Shown here in pieces: positions 33,147-43,876 of a DNA stretch of 64,000 bases; position 1 is the first letter of the stretch, and the number at the start of each line of letters is the position of its first letter. The notes under the pieces were generated by a model. It did no database searches, was not told the DNA's origin, and saw only the letters and a list, made by a program, of their open reading frames with translations. The DNA lies in contig JANQNF010000012.1 of assembly GCA_028279705.1 (NCBI GenBank), positions 1 to 64,000 on the forward strand, read 5' to 3'. Source of the stretch: an archaeon (lineage in GTDB: Archaea; Aenigmatarchaeota; Aenigmatarchaeia; QMZP01; JAFGSV01). Both the position numbers and the translations under genes were made by a program.

Positions 33147-36100
33147 CTACACTACACTGAACTCCACTATTCTTTGGCCTCTGGGTATCCCATCTTCAGT
33201 AATTGGGCGTATACTGAAATAATAATCATTTCCCGCCTGCATTTTTCCGTGGCCGCCTCCCAATAAGATTTTTTCTCCCATCGCTCCAAGTACACCTTTC
33301 TTTATGTTTGTAAGCCACTTGTAATGGGAAATTGTCGTGCGGGAATTCCAGTTATTCTTGAAATCTGCGATGGTTTCGGTCTTGCTCCAGCACTGCGTTT
33401 CCGGATGTTCTATGTCACATATCATCGTCTCTACGCGTTTGACAGGGCTCTTCTTGGGATCATTGTTATCTGGTTCAAAAATTAAATGTACCGTGAAGGC
33501 CTCATTATTACCAAGTTTGTAATCGTCTTTCAATGCAGCACTCGTACAGGACTCACCATAACAGCTGGTACAGCGTTCGCGGCATTCGCATTCATCTTCT
33601 TCACCATTACATATTTTGACTTCAGGCACGGTATTTTTGTAAGTGGTCTCGCTCACTTCGATGCTGACTTCTTCCTTGATCTTATCGCCGACTCCATCTT
33701 CAATGATCGCGGTTAGTTTGTAATCACCTACATCCTGTGTCACGTCTCTTACAATCAATTCCTTCTTGTAAACGTTTTTGCTCATCTTTTCTACGTCGGG
33801 GTCGGTAACTTTGAACTTATCTGACACCCATTTATCTTCGGGGTCATTGTTTTTCTCAAGCTCTAGCTGCACACTCGTCAATACGTTTCCCGTGAATATT
33901 GTGTCCAGGGTACCATCGATAGGAACCTTGTCGCCTGGAAGTGGGAACAAAAGTTTTCCAGTGGTGTGCCCTGTATCAGAAGAGCTCGCTTTCGGCTTTA
34001 TCGTGACAGTGCGGCCTGAGCCTATGTTTACCGTGCTGCCATCATCGTATTCGACCTCAAACAGCAACACGTACGTGCTATCGGAATCTTTTATCGGTTC
34101 CATCGCGCTCACTTCTGTCTTGAAGTTGCCATTTGATAGTTCGGTGAAGTCGTCCATTGACATGGTTCTTGTTGCACTGCCGCTGTCTCCTCTTACGATG
34201 GTTCGTCTTATTTCCTTGACTTCATCTGGGTAATTCACCATCATTTCATAATGGTATTCTTTGTCAATGCCTGCAGTGAAAACGTCAGTCTGTGCAGGCT
34301 TGATAAGCTTCACACCATATGACTTTTTCAATGTGAAATCCAAACTCGCGCTGTCCAATTTAACATTCGTTCCCCACGCGGCAATTTCAAACGTATGACT
34401 GCCGAATCCTATACCGTTATCAGGTCCGACTGGTATTTTGGCCACATAACCCGTACACAAAGACGATGGACTTTTATCCAGGGTTCCCAGCATGCTTTGT
34501 GTAATATCGCCCACCTGTTTGTCATCCATGGTGTAGATTAAATTATTCACATTCTCAACTCCTGTCACTTCGAAAGTGAAGAGCATCTTTCCGTCAGTAT
34601 CGGGAATTCCGGTTACTGCATTGTTCTTGGGACACGTTATTGACACTTCGGAAGAAGATTCCGTCACGTCGCTTTTTGTCGTTTCCGGTGGCTTGTATTC
34701 TTCTTTAGTGTACCCATCCAGTTTCATAGTAGTGTACCCGATTCCCTCGCTAATATCTTCATCGCAGAAAAGCATGATGTCGTAATTACCTTCAATCGGC
34801 AGCCCGTATGATGGTAACGTTTTGATCGCCTGATCCTTGATTGTGTCCCATATTTCCAAGATCCCTGGATCAGACAATTTAGCAGATGTGTCCCACTTGT
34901 ATGTGAATTTGCCGGTATTTGTATCCACGGACACCACTGTTTCATGTACACGGAACTGGATACCCGGATTTCCACCTCCCCATATGACCAGTGTTGGGGA
35001 TTTTTCACAATCCTTCGTCACCGTGCCTTCAATTGTTATTTTCTCCCCAATCTTGAACGGATCATCACTGCTCGTGGGACTTGATATCCTGTTTGTCCTA
35101 ATAGGGGAACCGACAGCTGGGTTGAGTATAATGTATCTGTGGTCGCATTTTGAGGTGCAGCACAATCCAATGTCATAAGTGTCTGCGGCCGCGGTAGCAT
35201 ATCCGGTTATGTATCCAGTGAGTGCGTCATCACTTCCAGTATCCCACGGATAACTCACGGAATTATCGGGAAGTACTGCCAATGTCAGTTTTTTACCAAT
35301 CTTTTGTGTGGTCAAAGATTTTATTGTAAGCTCGGGACTGCAGCCACTAACTGTGCCGGTTATGTCGACGATTTCCCCGACTTTGTATGTATCCCAGTTA
35401 TCGGTGGGCTTATTCAGCAGGACTGTTGTGTCGCCTGGGGAAATTTCATCCTCATCCTTTATCTTGAAGTTGAATTCGGTACCTGGGAATGGTTCACTTT
35501 TGTCCTGATTATAGAGTTCCAATTTCAGAACGTAATCGTTGGCATCGAGCAACTCCGACGGGTCACCGAAGTTGACGGTCGAGAGATCTATGGAACTGGT
35601 TATTATCCCATTGCTGGATGCATATGGAGTTTCCAGTGTCCAGCAGCTGGATGGATTCTTCGGGTCGCAAATCTTAAGTACGCTCACATATGGAACTTTG
35701 TCAGGATTCGTTACATCATATGTGATTTCAATTGTATCACTGTTCGTGTACTCTTCTTTACTCAGGCTGTCTATTTTAAATGTCGGATTTTGCACCTCAT
35801 CCTCTTCTGCCACGGGTTCGAGTGTGTATGTTATCGTGTCAGGATCATCCGCAGTCACACCGACGCAGTAGATTTTGACATCATAATCGCCCGCTTCGTA
35901 ACCTTCGGTTTTCCATTCATATGTGAACTTTTTATCGGTCACGGTTAGGACTTCGCTTTTGTGGACCAGTTTGCCGTCCTTTTCTATGGTAAGGTACGGC
36001 TCTTCACACTTCTCATTGACCGTACCTTCGATCACGATCGGTCCCCCGACAGTGGAGCTGCCGCCCCTTGGCGACGTTATTTCAAGTTCCTCCTCGTCGA

Positions 36101-39100
36101 CGTCATCGGTTGTCGCAGCTGCAAGCGTTATTTTGTGTGTGGCCTTCTTGGACGCTGTCGGACACGTTAGTATAATTGTGTAATCACCAGCATTCAATCC
36201 AGTCGTGTCCCATTCTGCTGTGAAGGAATTTGCAGTTTTCTGTGGAGTTAGTGGTATGTTTTTCTGTGCGGCAATGTCGAATACACTCAATTCGACATCG
36301 CTGCACCCCTCCGGTATTGTACCTGCGATTGGGACTTCATCACCAATTGCGAAATCAGTTTTAGTGGGCTCTGTTATTTCCAGCTCGGTTACGGTTTCAG
36401 TTTCATCTTCAGTGTCATCCTCGGCGTCCTTATCCCCATCCTCATCGGTCACGGTTGATTTCCCCTCCGGGTCGAACTTGTACGTGCATATGACCTGGTT
36501 TTCGATTGATATTGTCACCTCGGAATCCTTGCCACCGATCTTTATTTCATCATTTTCCCTTCCTCTACAATCATCCCTCGCGTCAAGTCTCTTGGTGGAC
36601 GATATCGTGTCACGGCATGATAGGCCATACGCTTTTGAATCGCACCTTATGTTGTTGCCAACACGTAGAGGGAACGACTTCCGCACGATATCGGTGCCTT
36701 GGTATTTACCGTTCTTGTAGCACTCATATGAAAGTTCAACAGTGGCATATCCGTAGCTCTGCGTTGTGGTCCTCGTCTGCGGCAGGTTGAATGTTGCTAT
36801 GAATTCTGAATCAGGCCTTCCTACGTTCGTACTGCCATCACACACTGCAGGTGACATGGTCACGCTCGCATCAGACCATGACTGTGACTGCTGGAGGCTG
36901 TATGAGTAATCGGCAAGGTCTTTCATGAGCTTGTCCATGCCATTATTAAGCGTTGTCTGGCACTGCTGCATGTTGTTGTAGTGCTGATAAGTCCTCCTAC
37001 CCATGTCATACCCTGTTTCCTGGCTTGTCGACCTGGTCGCAAGAGCGGTTTTCGCGCTCACCACGCACGCCTGGTACGTCAGCATGGTGCTCTGCATGTT
37101 CGTTATCATCTGTAGTAGTCCCATCAGTGATGCCACAGTGTCGCACATCTTGACGACATTTCGCAGTTTGGTCATACCAGCATTCGTCTTGGTAAGATAG
37201 GTGCAGTATGCAGTAGCGCCCGCTATCGCACCCCAGTACGCCCCGCTGCATTTTGTTATCGTCATCTCGGCTATGATGAACACACCCGCTGCCATGTAAC
37301 CAGCTGTCTTCGAAGCCGAACTACTGGCCCCGCTCATGCTATTCATCATGTTACTGAACATGTTCATCGGTATGCCGCCGAAAGCCTTTTCCTTCTTTGG
37401 AAGGTTAATCCTTATCTCACCGCTCGGTTCCGGAGATTTCTTTTCGGTATCGGCCTTTTCCCCATCTTTTATCGTTTTAGACAGTTCTTCATCGCTTGTT
37501 CCGCCTGCCATGAGACTGCACACGACGCATGTCGCAAGCAGTGTAGTTACTAAACATACGATGCGGTTTGATTTCTTCATGGCGTCCTGTATGTCCATGA
37601 GCACTTCTTCATAATCAAGGAGGTCGTCGCTCTTCTTGTGGTTTATCTCCACCTCTATCTCTTCGGTGCTCCTTGCAGTCACGACTTTCTGATCTCCCTG
37701 AAGCGTTGCAGACTGGATCGTCATGGCAAGGTCCTTTATCGTTGCATACCCCTTTGTTACCTTTCGCGTCGTCGGGCCGAACGTGTACGAACCGTCCTGG
37801 TTGAGCTGCAGGCTGAGCCTCCACGTGCCGTCTGATGTTTCTTCATAACCTGTCACGACGTACCTGCTGCCGTCATCGTCACGTGTGATTGAACTTTTAG
37901 GCTCCCAAAGGTAAGTTGCAGAAGACAGGTAGGCACCGTAAGGTTTCGGGCTCACTCTCACTTCGATCTCGACGGGATCGTTGAAGAAGCAGCCATAATC
38001 CTGTATGACGTAACGGTCACTGAGCGAACCATCTATCCTGGTCCTGAAATCGCGCCCGCGAAGCCACGTGCCTAATCTAGTTTTTCTTTCCTCACCGCTC
38101 ATTATGTCAACAGATTGTCCCGGGGTCAGTTCACAGCTTGCTGTGACTCCAAGGTAATCGTTAAGAATGTCTATTGTTATGTCATCGCCGTCGTGACACC
38201 TGTCGCCACCTTCGTTCATTGGAGCATCAAGGCACACCTTATCGTCGCTGCACGGGCAGTCCTGGCAGCAATTGGCAGACGTTTCGCCAAGTACGCTGTC
38301 ACATCTTCCATTGCCGCACTGTGGAAGCCCTACCTTTTCCACGGTTACAGGGAAGCTGAACTTAAGGGTATTGTCCCTTGGGCCATTGAAATCCTCATAG
38401 ATCATGTAAGCGTTGAGCGTCACATCGTGATCGTCCCCGTCATTTCCAATCCCGCATCCTGGGAAGTTCCATACAGGCATCGTGCACTCGTATATCCACG
38501 TCTCCTCGTTTGTGAGCTCGTCGATGACCTGGTCGCAGCTGAAGTGTGGCTCTGAGAAAGTCTCGCCGTCGTATTCCATCGTCCATCTTATCAGCCTGAC
38601 GTCGTAGGGCCTGTTTGCAATCTCCGCCTCGAACACGAGCTCGTCTTCACTTTCATATGACGCGTCCATGCAGTTTAGTGCAGGTGACGTGACTTCCACA
38701 CTCATGTCGATGTCGCTTTCTGACCTGCACCTGTTCTCGAGTGTGCATATGGCATCCCCTGTACAGCCGCAGTCTGCACAGCAGCCGACTGGGTCATCAT
38801 TGACATTACCAGGGACTTCGCCGAACTGGTCTGCCTGGCACCCTCCACCTATTACGCATGTCCTGGTTTTTGCATTGATGTTGAAATTAAGCGGAACGCT
38901 GACGTCCTCGGTGACCCTGTTGTCGTTGTTGTCAAACCACGCGACTGTCGTGTCGAATATTGCATCGTGTTCACCTTCTATCCAGCAGAACGGGCTGAAC
39001 TCAGACACCGGTATCGAGCACCTCCAGGCATAAACACTGTAGCTTGAAGAATTCACAAACGGTTCGCATACGCCGTAAAGCTCCCCTCCTATGCGACTGT

Positions 39101-41882
39101 CGTCGAGGTAAGCATCGCCGAATTCAAGCCCGTTCGTTTGGGGCGAATATGGCTTGTACGGAGCGCTTGCAGTTATTATCACCTGTCTTGGTCTGTCACT
39201 GTCCGTCTCCGGCGTGCAATCTATGTTTGAAGGATCTATTGTCACGTCTATGTCTATCATGTTCCTGGGAACGCACCCGGCGTTTATCGTGCACACCTCG
39301 TTATTCAGACAGCCGGTGTCCTGGCAGCACGTGACCTGGGGCTCCATCACTTCGCCGAGTTCGGGGTTTGGATTGCCATCGCCGCAAAGCGGAAGTCCCT
39401 GTACGTAATCTAGGCTGAACGTGTCGGATATAGCCTTTCCTTCGTAGATCGGATAGTGTGCCGCAAGGCCGCCTCCAAGCACGTTTAATTCCAATGTGAA
39501 TAGTTCGTCATTTGGCTGCGGTGGGTCGGGACATGCAGGGAACATGGATACCGGCATGCTACATTCCACCTCTCCTGTGTGGTGCCCGCTTGTATCGGTC
39601 AGCGCAGAGCATGTGAATCCTGGTATGTTCTGTGCAGTGTACGTCTTTCCGTTGTATAAGAGTTTCCAGTTAAGGAGCGTGAACATTTCCTGTGCATGCT
39701 CAGGAACGTTCTCTACGTGTGCCCTGAAAGTGAAATCAGCGCCAGATGTGATACCAGAAGATGAGCAGTCAATGTTGTGCCTTGCCGGGAGGTCGTCAGG
39801 GTTTATTGAAAGGCTTATGACGTTTTCCTCCGCACACCCGGTTGCGGTGCAGACGTACCCGCCGTCACACATGAAGTCCCAGCAGCACGTCTCGGAAGAC
39901 TCACCCGCGTTTGCGTCAGGGCTTCCGTCTTCGTTACATGATCTTATCCTGGCTTTTGTTACGTCAAATGATAGCTCTCCTTCAAGTTCAGCGTATCTGA
40001 TGTCGTTTGACGCCACGCCGGTTGTGTCATCAAAGTAAGTCATGACCACGGTGAAGTCGAGGTCTTTTGCCCCCTCGTCGAAACAGCCCTGGAATGTTTC
40101 CGGTCCGGTTAGCGGCATCTTGCATATGTATGACTCTCCCTGCTGCTGGCAGTTTGTAAGCGTGTATCTACCGTTTTCGTACATGTACGTCACGCTTGTG
40201 AACGAGTCGATGAATGCAGGTCCATTGACCACGGTGAATTTGACATCTACGTTAGAATCCGTCTGCGTGCAGTCTATTGACGATGGAAGTATCGTCACCC
40301 AGAGTCCCATCGACGTCTCCTGCCTGCACTGGCCACTCACCGAGCAGTAACCATTAATGCATCCTGCGTCCTGGCAGCACGTATCCGGATTCTCGACAGG
40401 ACTTTCTATGTGACCGTTGCCGCAGAGGTGGCATACGTTATTTGTGCATACCTGCATCTGCCCTATGTATGGATCAAGCGGGCAATCATTGCAGTCCATG
40501 CAGCAGTTGGAATAATCTTCCCCGGGTTCGCAATTGGCATTGCCGCACGTTGGTGGAGTGCACACACCTGCTGCTACTGTGCCTGTGTCGCAGTAATCAC
40601 CCCCGCTGCATCCGCAGTCGAGGCAGCAGCTGGCTTCGTCTTCCCCGGACTCGCAGCCGTTCTTGCCGCACTCTGCAAGCACGCATGTCTGTTTATTCTG
40701 GTCGTAGTAGTAACCATTGCCAAACGCGTCAGCACATGTCCTTCCTTGAGTGTTCCAGCAGTCGATTGCGCACGTTCCGGAATCTTCAGAAGGCTCGCAC
40801 TGGCCGTTGCCGCAATGTGCAGAAACGCAGTTACCATAAGGTATGTTCATTTCTGGACTGCAGTAGAGCGTTTCGGGACATCCTGCATCCACGCAGCAGT
40901 TGTTGCTGTCTTCCACAGGGTCATGGGTTCCGTCACCGCATACGTGGCATAAACCATAAGGATTGAGAGTGTTTGACGTGCATGTCTCGCCTTCGATTGA
41001 ACATCCGCAGTCAACGCAGCATGAAATGGGATCCTCACCGACACCGCATTCCTCGTCACCGCACGTCGGGACATCATTTAGGTAGAATGTTATGGGATTT
41101 GCCACGCTTCCCTTTGCAAATGCCACCATGTAATCCTTGACTATCGTTTCAACAGTATTTCCAGTCGGCTTGTACCTTCCAAAAGATAACGCGTCCATCT
41201 CGGTCGAGTCCCCTATGAGCTCGTATATCTCGCTTACCGGGTTCCCGTCGACAAGACCAAATACCGTCCTTTCGACCCAGTTTGCCGGAATCATGTGGTA
41301 CTCTTCTATGTAGTCCCTTATCCACTGCGGATCTATTCCGGGCTTTGCATAAACGCTTAAATCGGAAAGTTCGTGTGACTCATGGTTGAAGTTCTCAACT
41401 CCCGTTCTGGTCGCCTCGTCCCAGTATCCTACCCACGAGTCCTTGCCATTGTTACTAAACTTTACAAGCGTGAGAAAACCAGCTTTAGTGCCCCTGGATA
41501 TGTCTGTCCAGTAGAAAGTACCCCTCTCTCCTGAAAGGAAGCTGTCAGCCTCTACTGGTTCGTAATCCACGCAGTCCAGCGGCGAACTGTCCTTGCACCT
41601 GAAGAGATATATCTTGCTTATCGGGTACAGCGGATCGTTTCCCATAACCTCGATTTTCACCTGTACGTTCTCATATCTGGGATCGCTTGCAGGGTCATGG
41701 ACGAATTCGAAATCCTTGTCTATTACCGTGCTTGCATCAAGAGTCATCTCTATTTCTTCAGCAGCCCCACTGGCAAGCTGGTAAATGGAAAGCTCGACTG
41801 CAGATGCAGTGCTTATGCTGAAAACGAGATACACGCAAAAAACAGTCGCAATCTTCAGTGCCATTTCTCCTATCCCGGCCAT
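33147..41882 (-). CDS. Giant Cys-rich multidomain surface protein (about 2911 aa)
   Basis: The start at 41882 lies 6 nt after GGAGG; a GTG two codons earlier is less likely. A signal peptide (MALKIATVFCVYLVF) is followed by a unique beta domain and, from about residue 275, ten CxxxxC...CCxDCxC modules (CGNGQCEPSEDS type), separated by beta domains in the later part. The middle (about residues 1430-1600) has several hydrophobic segments. The C-terminal 1070 residues hold repeated Ig-like domains with the pattern GEKITIEGTV...C and AGDYDIxLxC. It is homologous to the 1565-aa gene up to the hydrophobic region, but the Ig part is extra. Likely a disulfide-rich surface or adhesive fibre. Confidence 0.85.
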   Translation of the reverse strand: MAGIGEMALKIATVFCVYLVFSISTASAVELSIYQLASGAAEEIEMTLDASTVIDKDFEFVHDPASDPRYENVQVKIEVMGNDPLYPISKIYLFRCKDSSPLDCVDYEPVEADSFLSGERGTFYWTDISRGTKAGFLTLVKFSNNGKDSWVGYWDEATRTGVENFNHESHELSDLSVYAKPGIDPQWIRDYIEEYHMIPANWVERTVFGLVDGNPVSEIYELIGDSTEMDALSFGRYKPTGNTVETIVKDYMVAFAKGSVANPITFYLNDVPTCGDEECGVGEDPISCCVDCGCSIEGETCTSNTLNPYGLCHVCGDGTHDPVEDSNNCCVDAGCPETLYCSPEMNIPYGNCVSAHCGNGQCEPSEDSGTCAIDCWNTQGRTCADAFGNGYYYDQNKQTCVLAECGKNGCESGEDEASCCLDCGCSGGDYCDTGTVAAGVCTPPTCGNANCEPGEDYSNCCMDCNDCPLDPYIGQMQVCTNNVCHLCGNGHIESPVENPDTCCQDAGCINGYCSVSGQCRQETSMGLWVTILPSSIDCTQTDSNVDVKFTVVNGPAFIDSFTSVTYMYENGRYTLTNCQQQGESYICKMPLTGPETFQGCFDEGAKDLDFTVVMTYFDDTTGVASNDIRYAELEGELSFDVTKARIRSCNEDGSPDANAGESSETCCWDFMCDGGYVCTATGCAEENVISLSINPDDLPARHNIDCSSSGITSGADFTFRAHVENVPEHAQEMFTLLNWKLLYNGKTYTAQNIPGFTCSALTDTSGHHTGEVECSMPVSMFPACPDPPQPNDELFTLELNVLGGGLAAHYPIYEGKAISDTFSLDYVQGLPLCGDGNPNPELGEVMEPQVTCCQDTGCLNNEVCTINAGCVPRNMIDIDVTIDPSNIDCTPETDSDRPRQVIITASAPYKPYSPQTNGLEFGDAYLDDSRIGGELYGVCEPFVNSSSYSVYAWRCSIPVSEFSPFCWIEGEHDAIFDTTVAWFDNNDNRVTEDVSVPLNFNINAKTRTCVIGGGCQADQFGEVPGNVNDDPVGCCADCGCTGDAICTLENRCRSESDIDMSVEVTSPALNCMDASYESEDELVFEAEIANRPYDVRLIRWTMEYDGETFSEPHFSCDQVIDELTNEETWIYECTMPVWNFPGCGIGNDGDDHDVTLNAYMIYEDFNGPRDNTLKFSFPVTVEKVGLPQCGNGRCDSVLGETSANCCQDCPCSDDKVCLDAPMNEGGDRCHDGDDITIDILNDYLGVTASCELTPGQSVDIMSGEERKTRLGTWLRGRDFRTRIDGSLSDRYVIQDYGCFFNDPVEIEVRVSPKPYGAYLSSATYLWEPKSSITRDDDGSRYVVTGYEETSDGTWRLSLQLNQDGSYTFGPTTRKVTKGYATIKDLAMTIQSATLQGDQKVVTARSTEEIEVEINHKKSDDLLDYEEVLMDIQDAMKKSNRIVCLVTTLLATCVVCSLMAGGTSDEELSKTIKDGEKADTEKKSPEPSGEIRINLPKKEKAFGGIPMNMFSNMMNSMSGASSSASKTAGYMAAGVFIIAEMTITKCSGAYWGAIAGATAYCTYLTKTNAGMTKLRNVVKMCDTVASLMGLLQMITNMQSTMLTYQACVVSAKTALATRSTSQETGYDMGRRTYQHYNNMQQCQTTLNNGMDKLMKDLADYSYSLQQSQSWSDASVTMSPAVCDGSTNVGRPDSEFIATFNLPQTRTTTQSYGYATVELSYECYKNGKYQGTDIVRKSFPLRVGNNIRCDSKAYGLSCRDTISSTKRLDARDDCRGRENDEIKIGGKDSEVTISIENQVICTYKFDPEGKSTVTDEDGDKDAEDDTEDETETVTELEITEPTKTDFAIGDEVPIAGTIPEGCSDVELSVFDIAAQKNIPLTPQKTANSFTAEWDTTGLNAGDYTIILTCPTASKKATHKITLAAATTDDVDEEELEITSPRGGSSTVGGPIVIEGTVNEKCEEPYLTIEKDGKLVHKSEVLTVTDKKFTYEWKTEGYEAGDYDVKIYCVGVTADDPDTITYTLEPVAEEDEVQNPTFKIDSLSKEEYTNSDTIEITYDVTNPDKVPYVSVLKICDPKNPSSCWTLETPYASSNGIITSSIDLSTVNFGDPSELLDANDYVLKLELYNQDKSEPFPGTEFNFKIKDEDEISPGDTTVLLNKPTDNWDTYKVGEIVDITGTVSGCSPELTIKSLTTQKIGKKLTLAVLPDNSVSYPWDTGSDDALTGYITGYATAAADTYDIGLCCTSKCDHRYIILNPAVGSPIRTNRISSPTSSDDPFKIGEKITIEGTVTKDCEKSPTLVIWGGGNPGIQFRVHETVVSVDTNTGKFTYKWDTSAKLSDPGILEIWDTIKDQAIKTLPSYGLPIEGNYDIMLFCDEDISEGIGYTTMKLDGYTKEEYKPPETTKSDVTESSSEVSITCPKNNAVTGIPDTDGKMLFTFEVTGVENVNNLIYTMDDKQVGDITQSMLGTLDKSPSSLCTGYVAKIPVGPDNGIGFGSHTFEIAAWGTNVKLDSASLDFTLKKSYGVKLIKPAQTDVFTAGIDKEYHYEMMVNYPDEVKEIRRTIVRGDSGSATRTMSMDDFTELSNGNFKTEVSAMEPIKDSDSTYVLLFEVEYDDGSTVNIGSGRTVTIKPKASSSDTGHTTGKLLFPLPGDKVPIDGTLDTIFTGNVLTSVQLELEKNNDPEDKWVSDKFKVTDPDVEKMSKNVYKKELIVRDVTQDVGDYKLTAIIEDGVGDKIKEEVSIEVSETTYKNTVPEVKICNGEEDECECRERCTSCYGESCTSAALKDDYKLGNNEAFTVHLIFEPDNNDPKKSPVKRVETMICDIEHPETQCWSKTETIADFKNNWNSRTTISHYKWLTNIKKGVLGAMGEKILLGGGHGKMQAGNDYYFSIRPITEDGIPRGQRIVEFSVV

Positions 41883-43822
41883 GAACACCCTCCACTTGAA
41901 TTTGGACCGTTAGAAATAAGAAGGAGTCCGCACTTTTCGTAGAGGTTTCTTATATTTTCCATGTCAGTGCCCTCATCGAACCCACTCATGCTCGGGGTGT
42001 AGATGTAGATGTCCTCGGTCGTGGAGGATGGTACGAATCCTGTCGTGTTCAGCGAACCAAGCAGCGTGCCACCCGAGTTCCTGAGAATGGTAGTCACAGT
42101 GTACTCGTAATCAGGAAGCCTCGTAACGTCGAATGTTTCTTCAGACGTCGCGAAACTGGTCGTTCCACTCGTGTCGAATATGTCAGGGTCGGTTCTTTCC
42201 ATGAATACATCAGTCCTCTCACCGTTTACCGAAACGGGTGTGCCGGCAGTGTATGTCCCGCCGCTCTTGCTCACCGGAACCTTGTAGAGATGGAAGTCGT
42301 AATTTCTGCTCCTTGGTATGTTGAAAACATACGTGCTCGACAGCGCCGCGTAATTCAGTGATTTGGTGTAATCATTGCCGTCAACGCTGACCCTCAGCGC
42401 ACCAAAATGTGTCGGCGGGATCTTCCCAGAAACAAGCTGCCCGCTTCCGGTGTTTCCGATCAGGCACCCATCGAAGTAGACTAGTGCACCAGGTACGGGC
42501 GAACCGTCCGAATACGTCACGCGCACGTTAGCATCCTCAGTCGCTCTGGACATGCAGATTTCATTGTAAGCTCTCGAATATCCGCTTTGTTCAGCTTCCG
42601 GAAGCGTCGGTGGCGAAGTGCATCCCTTTCCTATGTTGTTGCTTTCCACAAACACTTCCGTTGCGAATGTGAAAGGTCTGCCGACAGATTCGTCCCATAC
42701 GCTTACTATGACAGGATACTTGACACTGTACGCTGCCGAATATTCAGCTAGTACCATTCCCTGTAGATACTGTGTGATATCGCCTTGCCTGCGCTTTATC
42801 TCAAGCCTTTCTGGTGCCGAGAATTCCTCCCGTCCAAGGCCGTCATCATCGCCGAAATAAAACTGCACGACCAGGTCCAGGTACCTGTCGCTTCCTATCA
42901 CGTCTCCAAGTATCGGCGTGCCTCCGCATGCCTTTATCTCATCAGGCACTCCCTTGTAATCAAGCACCGCTGGTATGAAGAAGAATTCAAGTGAACTACC
43001 CCTCCAGCCCCTGTAAGTGAAATCGTCAATCTGCCCGTCTTCGTTTGTCGGCACCTCGTAGCCGAGCTTGGTATGTGAAAGGGAATATCTTGCGTGGAGT
43101 TCCATGCAGTCCCTTAGTTCGGACCATGTGAACGTGTAATCCTTCTTTGCATTCCCCATGCCATATGGTATCCAGCACGGATCCGACTGCTCGCTGGACT
43201 GCATGAGCGATTCCATAAGGAAAAGATCAAACATCCTGCACTCTGACTGCATTCTCGCAAGGTTGCTGGCAAAATCAGTTATCCTCCCAAGGCTCGTGGA
43301 GACTTCGACTATGTAAGGCTGTGGAATCTGCAGGCCTTCATAAGTAGTCGGGATGTTTGCAGACACAAGCACCTTGTTGTCGTAGAGTTTTGTGCTGACA
43401 ACCATTCCCTGTGTGGTGAACGTAGCAGCTTTTCCTCCTATACTCTGGGTTTCAGGGAGGTTCTCCATGATGTATTCTTTCACACCGTTGCTAAACTCTG
43501 TAGCAACGTCTGGTGTTTCGTAGTTCTCACACATCTGCCAGTAGGCGACTTCGCCGAATCCTTTGTTCTCAACGTAACCAAGTTGCCTGGCTGTACCATC
43601 AAGATAGCCGCCATTGCCATATATTTCAGAGAGGGTCTCAAGTGAGGCCTGCCTGACGAAATCATTAACGTATGCCGCAACGGCCCTCTGTTCCTGTGTC
43701 AGTGCCACCTGATCTGTCGACGGTGTCAGTGTGGAATAGCTGTAAATTCCCACCACCGCTGCTATGACTAGGAGACCGAGGATTAATGCGATTTCAGCTT
43801 GGGCTTTTTTCAGAATATACAC
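41870..43822 (-). CDS. Large prepilin-like protein (cassette copy 2)
   Basis: The 650-aa protein begins MYILKKAQAEIALILGLLVIAA, a class III signal (K-K-A-Q-A-E), with a GTG start; the nearest in-frame ATG is well inside. The large external part is beta-rich and ends C-x5-GPNSSGGCSWPG. A CnaB-like segment is VRVTYSDGSPVPGALVYFDGC. It is homologous across its length to the 640-aa gene at 49912-51834 (shared KKAQAEIALILGLL, Q(S/P)CWxP, YSLSH/YTLTR tracts). It overlaps the giant gene start by 13 nt, implying translational coupling. Too large for an ordinary pilin; probably a tip or minor component. Confidence 0.82.
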   Translation of the reverse strand: MYILKKAQAEIALILGLLVIAAVVGIYSYSTLTPSTDQVALTQEQRAVAAYVNDFVRQASLETLSEIYGNGGYLDGTARQLGYVENKGFGEVAYWQMCENYETPDVATEFSNGVKEYIMENLPETQSIGGKAATFTTQGMVVSTKLYDNKVLVSANIPTTYEGLQIPQPYIVEVSTSLGRITDFASNLARMQSECRMFDLFLMESLMQSSEQSDPCWIPYGMGNAKKDYTFTWSELRDCMELHARYSLSHTKLGYEVPTNEDGQIDDFTYRGWRGSSLEFFFIPAVLDYKGVPDEIKACGGTPILGDVIGSDRYLDLVVQFYFGDDDGLGREEFSAPERLEIKRRQGDITQYLQGMVLAEYSAAYSVKYPVIVSVWDESVGRPFTFATEVFVESNNIGKGCTSPPTLPEAEQSGYSRAYNEICMSRATEDANVRVTYSDGSPVPGALVYFDGCLIGNTGSGQLVSGKIPPTHFGALRVSVDGNDYTKSLNYAALSSTYVFNIPRSRNYDFHLYKVPVSKSGGTYTAGTPVSVNGERTDVFMERTDPDIFDTSGTTSFATSEETFDVTRLPDYEYTVTTILRNSGGTLLGSLNTTGFVPSSTTEDIYIYTPSMSGFDEGTDMENIRNLYEKCGLLLISNGPNSSGGCSWPG

Positions 43823-43856
43823 CCTACACGTTGATAATATTATAATTTACATAGTT

Positions 43857-43867
43857 GATATATAAAT
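43857..43867 (-). promoter_or_regulatory. TATA box between the two cassette copies
   Basis: ATTTATATATC on the minus strand lies in the 53-nt gap before the prepilin-like GTG at 43822. It may let the second cassette be transcribed separately from the first. Confidence 0.55.
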
Positions 43868-43876
43868 TGAGCATTA

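Noticed and set aside
33147-41882. CRISPR or simple tandem DNA repeats in the giant gene
   Set aside because: The repeats are at protein level only; no regularly spaced identical DNA repeats are seen, and no CRISPR array is present elsewhere.
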